From positions 108,226,929 through 108,290,928 of the forward strand of contig NC_052017.1 of the NCBI RefSeq assembly GCF_015832195.1: a stretch of 64,000 nucleotides of DNA, written 5' to 3'. The stretch is from Motacilla alba alba. Lineage: Eukaryota; Chordata; Aves; Passeriformes; Motacillidae. A program made the position numbers and the translations under genes. The notes under the pieces were generated by a model. That model ran no database searches. It was not told the DNA's origin and saw only the letters and a list, made by a program, of their open reading frames with translations. Positions 37,901-49,900 of the stretch are shown here, in pieces. Every line of letters starts with the position of its first letter. Positions within the stretch are counted from its first letter, which is position 1.

Positions 37901-40900
37901 TAGGGAATTTAACTTCTTTAAAGAAGTGTGGTGAAAGTCTGCATTATTCTTTCTGACTTTGATTTTAAATTCATTTGAAGTCATTAACATCGTCAGAATA
38001 AGTACTGCAAAACTAAAGTTTTGGTTTTCTCTGTAAATGTCAAGGAATAGATAGCCTTCTATCATTTTCATACACTGTTTTAGCATTGTGTTGATGAGTT
38101 GTTTGCAGGAACTCAAGAGATTTTCTGAGGTTTTTTTTGTTTGTTTGGTTTGGGGTTTTTTTTGTTGGTTTTTTTTGTTTGTTTGCTTGTTTTGTGGGGG
38201 TTTTTTTAATTACTATTATTTTTAATTTATTTTTAGACACACTGGTGATGAAAATCATTGCAACAGATGCGGATGAACCTAACCACTTGAATTCTAAAAT
38301 TGCCTTCAAAATAGAAAGTCAGGAACCTTCTGGTCCACCCATGTTCATTATGAATAAATACACAGGAGAACTCCATCTTGCAAATTATCTTGATAGAGAG
38401 GTAACATTTCCCTTTCCAATGCTAAATAAAATTATGCTGTAGTGTGTATGTGCTATGAGAGCAAGAAAAATATAGCAGAGAGAGAAACGTTGTGGGTTTT
38501 ACAAATATTAACGGAGAAATGCATGGTTTTGATATGTCACAATAAAATGTCTAAGTCAAATTCCTGCATTAGGAAATAGTAGCAAGCATGAATTATTTAT
38601 AAGATGGTCTTCTAACATACTCATTTCTCTTTTTGTGACAGCAACATAGTAGCTACACTCTGGTTGTGAAGGCATCAGACCGGGACGGGGCTGCAGATGG
38701 AATATCATCCCTTTGTAGCTGTAACGTGAAAGTTATCGATGTTAATGACAACTTTCCAACTCTTGCTCAAAGCTCTGTAAGTTTCCAGTAACAAAAGCAG
38801 CAACACTGATTTAAAACCCCATTTAAAAGCCCTGTCGGTAACACAGCCCTTACTAACCCGTAGAGAACATTCACATTTACATGCTCCATGGGATTTACAG
38901 GGTTGTTCCCTTGAAATACAAAATACAATTGTGCAACAATTCCTGACACTGTCAGGACTGACTTCTTTGTATTTGACTGACTTTCTTTTAGAGAAATCCT
39001 GTCATACAGGTGCCAAGATCCCTACAATATGAGATTATGTAGAATAACCCAATCCTTGGAAGACCATTTCTTATAGAAAGTACAAATCCTTTTCTTCTAA
39101 GATGCCTCTGCAAACCTTGGAGGTGACACTTGGAGATTTTCAAATCTGTAACCACAATCACAATTTTCCCAGAACACTTTTTTTTATTAAATTGGCATGG
39201 ACTGTGCTCAGAATATCCTTCAAAAGAATCTCTGCAGACAGCTGTGTTTTCCTGTTTTCCAAACACATATATTTTTGCTAATAGGTATTTGTCTCTCATT
39301 TCAGTTTTCAGCAAGTATTTCAGAAAATTCACTCAGTTCAGAACTGCTACGAATACAAGCTCTGGATGCTGATGAAGAGTTTACAGACAATTGGTTAGCA
39401 GAGTTTTTCTTTATATCCGGTAATGAAGATAACTGTTTTGAAATTGTTACAGATCGAGCTACAAATCAAGGAATCCTTAGAGTAATTAAGGTATGGATAA
39501 ATACTGATTCAGCTCTTGATTTGAAATTTTAATTAATTGTTAGTAGAATTAAACAGGCAGTAAAAACACTGTCACTCAACCATTTAAAAAAGAAAATATT
39601 TTTAAAATATTAAAAGAGCTTTTATGTATTATTTCATGTTCTGTGGTTTACCTTTTAGGAGCTGGATTTTGAACATATGCGAACTCACTCACTGATGATT
39701 GGCGTCAGGAATGTAGCTGCATTTCACCACTCTGTTGCACATGAGTACCAAATATTTGGGACACCCCTCACAGTAGAAGTAAAAAATTTGATTGAACCAC
39801 CAAGATTTCATCCATCTTCAGTTGTGTTTTCCCTGGCAGAAGGTGCAAGAGTGAATTATGTTGTAGGAACATACACAGCCATGGATGAGGACACTAGAAC
39901 CATTGCATCAAATGTCGTGTAAGCTCTGCTCTGCTTAACTCCCTGGATGGAATAATTATTTTGAAATTTCAATGGGATGAGGAATAAGTATTTTAAAGGA
40001 TGCTTTAAAAAAACAATATTCATTGATTAGCAATAGAAAAATGGCAATAGAATAGTACCATATAGTATCATACATTCTATATCATTATAGAATAGTATAT
40101 AGCCCATTTTTGTGCCATAATTGCTTTTCTTTCCTCACTACTTTCCTTAGCCTTATACACAAGACAAAGAAAATACCACTTTTCTAACAGGCTGTAACTT
40201 AAATAGACTAGAATAGGGTTTGTTTTTTTTTACTCAGCCTAAGATTGTTTCTTCTTATAACACTTGCTACAAGGAGGGAATTTGTTAACATCGCAAGAAA
40301 TGCAGACAGAAAATCCCAATAACAGTCCAATCACAAATCCCAATAACAAATATTATCCAATCAGAATAGAAGAGGTCCCTACTAGTTCATTCTCCAATTT
40401 AAAAAAAAAAATTTACTCTTGCTTCTCTTGAAATTAACAATACCAACTGAGACTATATTTTGCTTTTCAGTGCATGTAGAAATAAATACAGCTTATTTAC
40501 AAATATTTGATAAAAATTCCTAAAACACAGAAATATGTCAGCAAATACAACTGCAGAATGTTATGGGAGGAGCTGTGGATTTAACCATTGCTATCAACAA
40601 GGGTTCTAGTAAAGGATTACAGGATCCAGAAAAGTTTTGCTTTTAGACTATGATGGCATTTTCAAAATAAAATGGGCTTCTACGCATTTGCTTTATTCCT
40701 AATTCTAATTTACTCCTAATTTTCTGGTCTACATCCTTTGGATCTACATGGATTTTGCTTGAACTGAGTGAAATGCAATAGTATCTAGCATAGCCAAAAA
40801 AAAATGCTCCAGAGTGCCAAATTTTATGTGCAAAATAAATATGTAATTCATACATTCATAACATAACGCTGAGTATTTTTACTTCACCAAACACAGATAT

Positions 40901-43900
40901 AGTATAGGACGTGACCCAGCTGCCTGGTTCAGAATCAATCAGAACACTGGTGAAATCACACTGAACAAAGTTATTACCCGGGATTCCATCTATGTGGTCA
41001 ATGGGCAGTACCAAGCAGAGGTTCTGGCTATCACCAGAGGTAAGAAAAGAGATTAAGTTTTCTGAAATAAACCCTTTGAATTCCAGATTTCTCCAAATGT
41101 TTTTTGTTGTTTCTAGTTTTCCAACCCGAACTGCATTGTTTATAGTATCACTATTCCCTTCTGACCACAAATACCTTCCTTTCACAGGGGTTCCTCGATA
41201 TACTGCTACTGGCACCATTGTGCTTTCATTAGATGGCATCAATGCCAATTGCCCAACTATTAATACTGAAATGAGGAAAGTATGTATGAATTCCCCATCG
41301 GTGATTATCTCAGCAAAGCATAGGGATGGTGATCTCTATGCTACCCCCTTCACATTCAGCATACATGGTGAACCCCAGACTACATGGATTATCAGACGAA
41401 TAAATGGTAAATTAACCTACATTTTATAACAGAATAAATGATAGCAATAAGCTCTTCTCTAAAATAACTGATTGGGATGTTACTTTATTAACAAACAAAA
41501 CACTTTCTAGAATCTATTAAAATCTCAGTTAAATATGAATCTAAGAAGTTACTCCAAATTTGAATATATGCATGCGTACATATATATATAAGAATATTTA
41601 AATCAGAATTATTATATGTGTTACATTTTAAAGGAAACTGAAAATTTACTAGCAAAACTGTACTTTGAGTATAACTATGACAAGAGCCTTTACGGGTGTA
41701 CACATGATGAAGTAAATCAAAAGGAATAATTTGACACTTTTTTATTTCTGTGTTATCTAAAAAATCCTAAGCATATCAAAAATCTCAAATTTGTTTATTA
41801 AAGTATAAACTTTATAGTTAGCAGAGCTTTACTTTCATGAGAGGCATATGAAAAGGGCAAATTAAGATTACAACTTTTTTAATTTATTGTACCAGTCACA
41901 CCTACTTGTATTTTAAAGAAAATTGTTTTAGTCAGCGCCCAGGGAAGCTATGCCAGTTTCCTTCAATATAACATGACAAAATAATGAATTAATCAAATCC
42001 CATGCATTACTAAATGACAGAATTTGCATAACTTACTGTTTACATAGAAGACTACACTAAATGGCAAGTAGCACAATTGCAAGTATTCTTGAGGCTCCTA
42101 CCTGTCCTAAACAGCTGCAAATATGTAATCCTAAATATTTTAAACCCACTGAAAAACTTTCTGAAAAACATGCATGAGTTCCTTGAGAGAGGAATAAGAA
42201 ATGCATAAAACTTTCAACTTTTATCTTTACTATTGTGGGAATAAAATTCAGGAATCGCAACAGTGGAAATAAAAGATTTCATTTTCTCCTTTTGTATTTC
42301 TCAAGTTTAGAAGTGATAACTAGACCGATTTGTCTCAGGTTTTGCAAGACAAAAACCAAGCACAGATGAGTATTTTATGTTTCAGCTTTGAGTAAATACT
42401 GTAGATGCGTAAGTAGTCGAGGTGCTTAGAAACGGAACACTTTGTTTCATTCTGTTCTATGACTGTAATATACAAGTAGTACAGATTTTTAGAACACTTA
42501 TAGTCAATACCTTCATCCAAATAATTTTCTCTTTTTTTTTTTTCCTCCAAGATTCCTCTGCAGAACTAGTGGGCCAGAATATAGACTTTTACCTTTACAG
42601 GATCCATGTTGTTGTAAGGGATAGCCAAGGGCGGCGCTGTGCTCGACCACACATAATTCCTGTGCAAGCTTGCCAGTGCGATAGTCGGAACTACTGCACC
42701 AGTGGGGCCACAAGAATAATTATCATTGGTGGTGGTGGTGGTGGCGCTGGTGGTGGTGGTGGCACTGCTGGTGGTGGTGGTGGTGGCACTGGTGGAGGAG
42801 GCCGGGAAGAGGGAGGACAACAAGGTGGTGGTGATTATGGCCAGACTAGACCTGGAGGAGGAGATTTTGAGGACCACACAGAATGGCAGGGTTATACTGA
42901 TGGCTACGAAGGAGGTGAGGATGGATATACTGCTTCCACTGATGATGGTTATGCTGGAAATGAAAATTATGGCAGGCAATTCGAATCAAACACCACACTT
43001 AGTGCTGCTGCCATTGGCCTGATGTTCCTCGGTGGATTAATATTTGTTTGTGAGTATAAAATTAAGAAAACAATTTTTATTCTTTTTCTAAATAATGTAA
43101 AAAGTGCATTTTTTAATTCTTCTAAAATAAGGTTACTTTTCCAGTTGGTTCTTAATCCATTGGCTTCCATTGGCCATTTGACAGAGAAAAAAATTGTCTT
43201 TTAAACAAAAAGAATTTCCATAAATTTTATGTTATACATACATTTTTCATTCAAAATTAAGCATTTCCTTTCTAAGACTTGTTATCCAATTCTTAGACAA
43301 AGCTATCCTGTCACATTTTGCAATTTCTACTTCCATTACATTACTAGAAGAAATGGGCAAGTATCAGCTCCAAGTTGGGTATGAAAGGATCTAAAGAACA
43401 AGATTCCTTTGAACTCAAAGCCAGATTTCAGTAGCAGAACAATAAGTCATAGATTTTGAAACTTTTGGCTAGTCCTTCCAAACACTACATATAATAAAAA
43501 AACAGTAGCATTTATGATAACAGGATCAAAACAAGATGTTAATTCATTTGTCCTAGTATTCATGAAGAATTATGAGCTTCATGGGGTCAAGTTAGAATTT
43601 ATACAAGTAATTATTTCTCAGACTACCACAATCATAGGTGATCAACCTTCTTTCATGGCCTGGGTATCAAATAATCATCATCTAAAATTTCCCATTGCAG
43701 AAATACTGACTACAAAACCTGAGGAAATGGATTTTTTTTCCCCTGATTTTTTGAGGAGGGGGGTTTGGTTCAGGTTTTGATCTTTGTTTAGTAGGAATCA
43801 ACAAACAAAATTTTGAAGCTTCAAAAGGCTGTGTAATTTGTAGTCCCCAGATATCTTACAGGACAGACTGTCTTTCTGCCTTTGGAAATCTCCCCTCATA

Positions 43901-46900
43901 GTCTGGAGTAAATACATCCTTAGTCATGCTGTATGAGGCAGCACTTTGTACATAGTATAGTCCTTTCCCCTTTTCATTTCACTTTGATGTTCAAGTAATC
44001 AGAGGGCTGGAGCAACTCTCCTATGAAGACAGGCTGAGAGAGTTGGAACTGTTCAGCCTGGAGAAGAGAAGTCTCCAAAGGAAACCTTACGGCAGCCTTC
44101 CAGTGCCTAAAGGGGTTCTGCAAAACAGCTGGAAAGGGACTTTTTGAAAGGGCATGTTGTGACAGGACAAGGAGCAATGGATTTAAACTCAAAGACAGTA
44201 GGTTTAGGAAGAAATTCTTAACTGTGAGAGTGATGAGACAGAGGCACGTATTGCCCAGAGCAGTTGTGGATGCCCCATCCCTGGTTCAAAGCTGGGGTGG
44301 ATGAGTCTTTGAGCAACATGGTAAGTGGAAAGTGTCCCTGCCCATGGCAGAGGGATTGGAACTAAATGGTATTTAAGATCTCTTCCAACCCAAGCCATTC
44401 TATGATTCTAGGAATTAATATTGCATTGCCTTTCTAAAATAAGCAGTGTTTTTGATGCTGGCCATTACAAGCATTCTGCAATTTCCAGCACCAAGTTCTT
44501 TAAACATCTAAGCATAATACAGCACTCTGGGAAACCTGACTCACTGTATGTAAACATTTGGTGAAATTAGGTCTTGGGGACTGCCCCTGCTGCTTTTTCA
44601 AATCAAGCATTATGTATATGTAATGTACAACTGGAGCCTTAGCCAATGATCACTGTAGTCAGGTGGACTCTCCACTGATTCTCATATGCCTATTATTACT
44701 AATGTGTATTTCTTTTCAATTACAATACTTGAAGAGAAAAATGTATGCTCCTCTATCTGGAAAGAATAGCACTGAATGCTATACCTAGCAACACTGGTTC
44801 TGTTTGTTTAATTTTAATATGTATGCAACTTATATTGGTTCAACTGAGACAGATCAAAGTCTGTTCCCAGGTGTATAAGCATAAATTCAGAGTAACAGCC
44901 CCACCCCTGTTTTGCTGCGCTATAACTAATGGTACAAATTATTCTGAATTTCCAAATACAGGTATCTCCATAAGCAGCTAATGATTCTAAAAGCCAGACT
45001 TGCAGGCTGCTTGGTTAGAAATATTTTAAAGGCATATTTTCAAAAGTTCATGAGCACCTGCCCTCTGGGGAGAGCAGCTATTCCTGTGAGGAAAAGACGT
45101 CCTAAATCGTTGTTTCCTGTTCCTTTCCTGTTAAGTGATTCCAATTTTGATGTCAATGAGCGACTGCTGTGGCTGTGGACCTGGTGCTGCAGGTGGAGTT
45201 GGAACTGGATTTGAACCTGTACCTGAATGTACAGAAGGGGCAATTCATCCATGGGGAATAGAAGGTGCACAGCCTGAAGACAGGGTCAGTACATCCCATG
45301 TTTCTAAAACCACAAGTAATTCATGAGTAAAGGCTGCATTTTTCTACAGAATGTGATAGCACTGTGTAATCTAAAACCAGTCTGGCATTGTCAACAATTG
45401 CCAGGAAGATATGAAAGGTGATGCTTAATTAACATTCAGTGATGGGGTTTATGTGTTTTAAGCAGTGGTTAAGTTAGTTTGGCACAACAGTTTGGTGCCA
45501 CTGTTCCTTCAGATGAAGCATAATAACTAGCAAGCTTCTTCAGTGCAAGTTTAGGAAAAGGGAACACAAATCACCGTCACTGATCATTGTTCATGTCGAC
45601 AAGGGAAAAAACTTGTAGTCTTGTTTTGGTTTGGTTTGGTTTGGTTTGGTTTGGTTTGGTTTGGTTTGGTTTGGTTTGGTTTGGTTTGGTTTGTTTTGCT
45701 TTGTTTGTTAATGGGGGTGGTGATAATGACTAACTATCGTTAACAGTTTGGACTGCTAATTCCTTAATATAATTCACAAAGTCTTGGTCTTCATATGGGA
45801 ATTTCAAGGTAATCATTCAAGGAGTTAAAATGTTGTTTTCCAGGATGTCTCGCACATTCTTGCCCCAACAACCGCTGCAGGAGGTGATTTTGGTGAACCT
45901 TCTGGTAAGCAGATCCTTAAATCTTTTATAAATTATGCTGTCATAAAGCTGTCTTTCAGAACTTCATGCCTTCAGATTCATGGAGTCCTTTGGTTTCCCA
46001 GCTATTACCCTTCCAATCTCACTGCCAGTCTCACATCAGCAGATGATCAAACTCATGCTGGTAGGACCTCCAGTATGAAAAAATCTGGGGTTTGAGCTTT
46101 CGAACAGATTAATTTCTGCAAACTACACTTATTTTGAAATATCTTCCAAGGCTTTCAAATACCAGGCAATTTTTCTTCATCAACACAGCTACTGAATGGA
46201 GGGCCTTTTCAAGACATCAGTTTTAGCAGAAATCAATCTTTAGCCAGAATAAAAATATTTGCTTTCATAACTTGGGTAAAACCTTCAGTTCTTCCCAGTT
46301 TCCTGCTCCCTTCCCACAAGGGAGCATGTCAACTAGCCACTTAATTACCGACAATTTGTGTGTTAACCTAGACAAACTGATACATAACACAATAAATGTA
46401 TGCTTCTGAGATAAGGTTCCTCTAGGAATTCAATGATCATAGAGAATAAGTCCAGCTGTGCAGTGCTACTTTATCCTTCTCCCCCATTCCTTACTTCAGA
46501 AGAGGAAGGAAGGCTGCTGGCACAGATCCATTTTCCCTAGCTTCTGACAGGAAGAAATGTTACTCTGCATGACAACCTCTCTGCTTACTATTTATTATAC
46601 AAGAATATTTATTTATTATACTAGAATCTGTATACAGATTTCTCATTTCACAAAAACAAAAAATATATGTAATTTAGTCTATGTTTCCCAGCATAACCAT
46701 AGTCAAGACTACTGTATGCAATTCTTTTATTATAATATTATTCTTTTATTATAATATGATTATTAAGAAAACTCTTTCCTTGTTATCATGGACTAAAAAA
46801 ATACAAAGAAGATAAAATCCTGTAAGTATTACTTTGTAACTTATTATAAAGGCCATTTCCATTATGCATTATAAACTGGTGGTTATTTTGATCCATTGTT

Positions 46901-49900
46901 GTTCTCCCCTAAAAAATCTCACTACTTGAAAATGTGAAAATTTTTACAAAACTCTTTATTTTCTAAGTGTGTAAGGGGAAAAAAATGCAAATATGATCAT
47001 AAATATGCATTTGTGCATTTGCATAGATAAACATTATCTGATTTTATAACACAAACCCCACAAAAGCATATATATACATTAGACAGAATAATCTGTCCAG
47101 TCAATAACAAAATAAATCACTGATTTTCTAAAACACATGCACACATGCTGCCTAGCCTCAGGAATAAAATCAAGTGCTTAGGTGTCGGTTAATATGTATA
47201 TAATTGTTACTGCAGTTTCAAAGTTTGGTACCTACGCACGTGCCTGTGACTCAGATTGGTCTAAAAAACCTTTAGAAAACTCAGAAGTGGTCATTAGAAC
47301 ATTTGTAAAAACAACTGACAAATTGTGTGTAAAGTTTCACAGAGCACAGGAGGGATAACTTTTTCTGCTTTCAGAAATATATAATAACACATATGGAGGA
47401 GGAGGAGTAGTAGCTTCTGGTGTTGAAGAAACTACAGGTGTTGGCTACGGCACTGGCACTGGCTATGGAACAGCTGGAGGAATTTCTGGAACAGGGGAAG
47501 CAAAAGGGTCAATTGGAGGAACAATAAAAGAGTATCGAGAAGGAGGAGTGAACATGGCCTTCCTAGACAACTATTTCTCTGAGGTAATTAGATGCTATTC
47601 TTTGAGTTACATCTGTGAGCAGGCTTTCTGTTAGATTCTCCTTCCCAGGTTACACAGTGGAAATCCAAATTAATTCTACTCAAATTGAAACTTCCTTGCT
47701 ATAAGACTGCTGTGAGAGCAAAGGTGATCACACTGGTAGGAAAAGTTACAACACTAGTACTCTCTTTGAGCTGCTGCCATAGTAGGTAGATTGTTCAACA
47801 GCCTTTTTGTAAAATTGATGGACATAATGCGGGTCGAGGTAGGAAGTAATTAAATTATTTCAACTTCATAATTACCCACCCAATTTATATATTTTCAACC
47901 TTTCTCAGTGTAAAAATATTTAATAACTTTTTGGAGTTGTTAACTCCTACTTCCTGTACAGTTTGTTTGATGAAGTCATTTTAATCCTGAACGAACTTTA
48001 AACATCAGTTCTTCCTTATTTTTATTGTCATTTCTGCTCCCTAAAAGACTTGTGAACTACCAGTGACACCAATATGCAATTTTTCAATTGGCAACACCTT
48101 AATTCGCCTTTACATATGGGATTAGAAAAATGGTATGGAATTTACATTATTAAGGGTTTCATGGGCTATATTTTTATTCATATGCATGAACTGTGAGGCA
48201 TAAATGTTATAATTGCATGTCACCAAAATATCAATTAAGATATAAAAATTTCTGTATTTCAAAATCTAAACAAAGTTCAGTGGAGGAGAGAACAGAGCAG
48301 TCCTGACATCCTGAGCATGGATTTCTCCCAGACTGCAATCCTCCTGCCTTGGCCTGAAGCACTATGTATTAATTGTCTGCCAGCCATAGGCCTCCACATA
48401 CTACTGCTATCCTCCTGGACCATCTCAATTCCCAAACTCTCTGACTCTCCCTCCCAGGCCTCCCCGTCCATCCTTTTCCACTTCCTCCAACCCCACTCTG
48501 CACTCACTTTAAATTTTCCTCTTTCCTGCCTGATCTCTTTGCAATGACCACTCCAGGATCCAAAATATCATTCCCACTTGGCAATTTCCTTCTTGCTCAA
48601 AATGGACTCCCCTCTGGCCTCACCAAGTCTACCCACTGTGGACAATCCTCCATCCCATCTCCTCTTTCCTGGTCTTTTCATTGCTACCATTGCCATCCTG
48701 CTTCAATCCTCTTCCTACCACTTTGTTCAGATACTGCTGCCCAAAGAAGGCATCTGTTTGCCTGTCCCTTTTGTCCCATAGACAGATACATTGATGACAG
48801 ACCAAATTCAAGATGCTACATGTCAGCAGAAACAAGAATAAATAAACTTATTTAAAGGTTAAAAAATGTTGATGGTGTAGTCTGTCCTGTTGATGTCCTA
48901 TTTTTCAAATCAGGTGGGCCTTACCGTGGTTAGGGAAACTTTACTGTGGTTTGAGTATTCACGGTTAAAACCTAACAAAATTCACTCTGTTATTCTGTTC
49001 TTTTCTCTTTTTTTTTTCATTTTTTTGTTTTTGTAAACTACAGAAAGCATTTGTGTATGCAGATGAAGATGAAGGTCGGCCAGCAAATGACTGCCTATTA
49101 ATTTATGATCATGAAGGAGTCGGTACTCCTGTTGGCTCCGTGGGTTGCTGCAGCTTTATTGGAGAAGATACAGATGAAACATACTTGGATACATTAGGAC
49201 CAAAATTTAAGACCCTAGCAGAGATCTGTCTGGGCAAAGAGATCGAACCTTTCCCTGATGCTAACCCACCCTGGCCAGGCGTCAACATTCCCTTCCCCAG
49301 TCCTGAGAGTGATCTAAACCTCCCGCCACCGGGCACCACCATCGTTGTCAATGGAAGTGCACCTATGCCTCCCCCCGCTGGCACTACAACGGTTGTTACT
49401 GAAAACACCTACACATCTGGGACAACCATACAGCCCCCAAGGCCAATGCCGGATCCCTTGCTCCATGGCAACATGACGGTGACCGAGACCTACACCTCCA
49501 GCTCGCCCTCTCTTTGTGTTGACCCTCTGCGTGCATCCAACGTCGTTGTGACAGAGAGGGTTGTTGGGCCTGCGTCTGCCTCTGATTTGCGCGGCATGCT
49601 AGATATCCCAGATCTCACAGAGGGCTCCAACGTTATCGTCACGGAAAGAGTAATCGCGCCTAACTCCCGACTCCCGGCATCTCTGAGCATTCCTGATTTG
49701 GTAGATGGGTCAAATGTTGTAGTGACAGAAAGGGTGTTCAGGCCTGCCTCCGGCATGCCGGGCAGCCTAATAAATATTCCCTCAGAGTTATCCAATGCCC
49801 ACAACGTGGTGGTCACAGAGAGAGTAGTGTCAGGGGCTGGGATGAGCAGCCTGGGAGGAACAAGCCTGGGAGGAGCAAATCTGGGGGGCCTGAGCAGCAC

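Noticed and set aside
42566..42979. Ser/Thr-rich minus-strand frame and Val-rich plus-strand frame over exon 12
   Set aside because: Shadows of the GGT repeat; the cadherin frame is supported by splice phases and homology.
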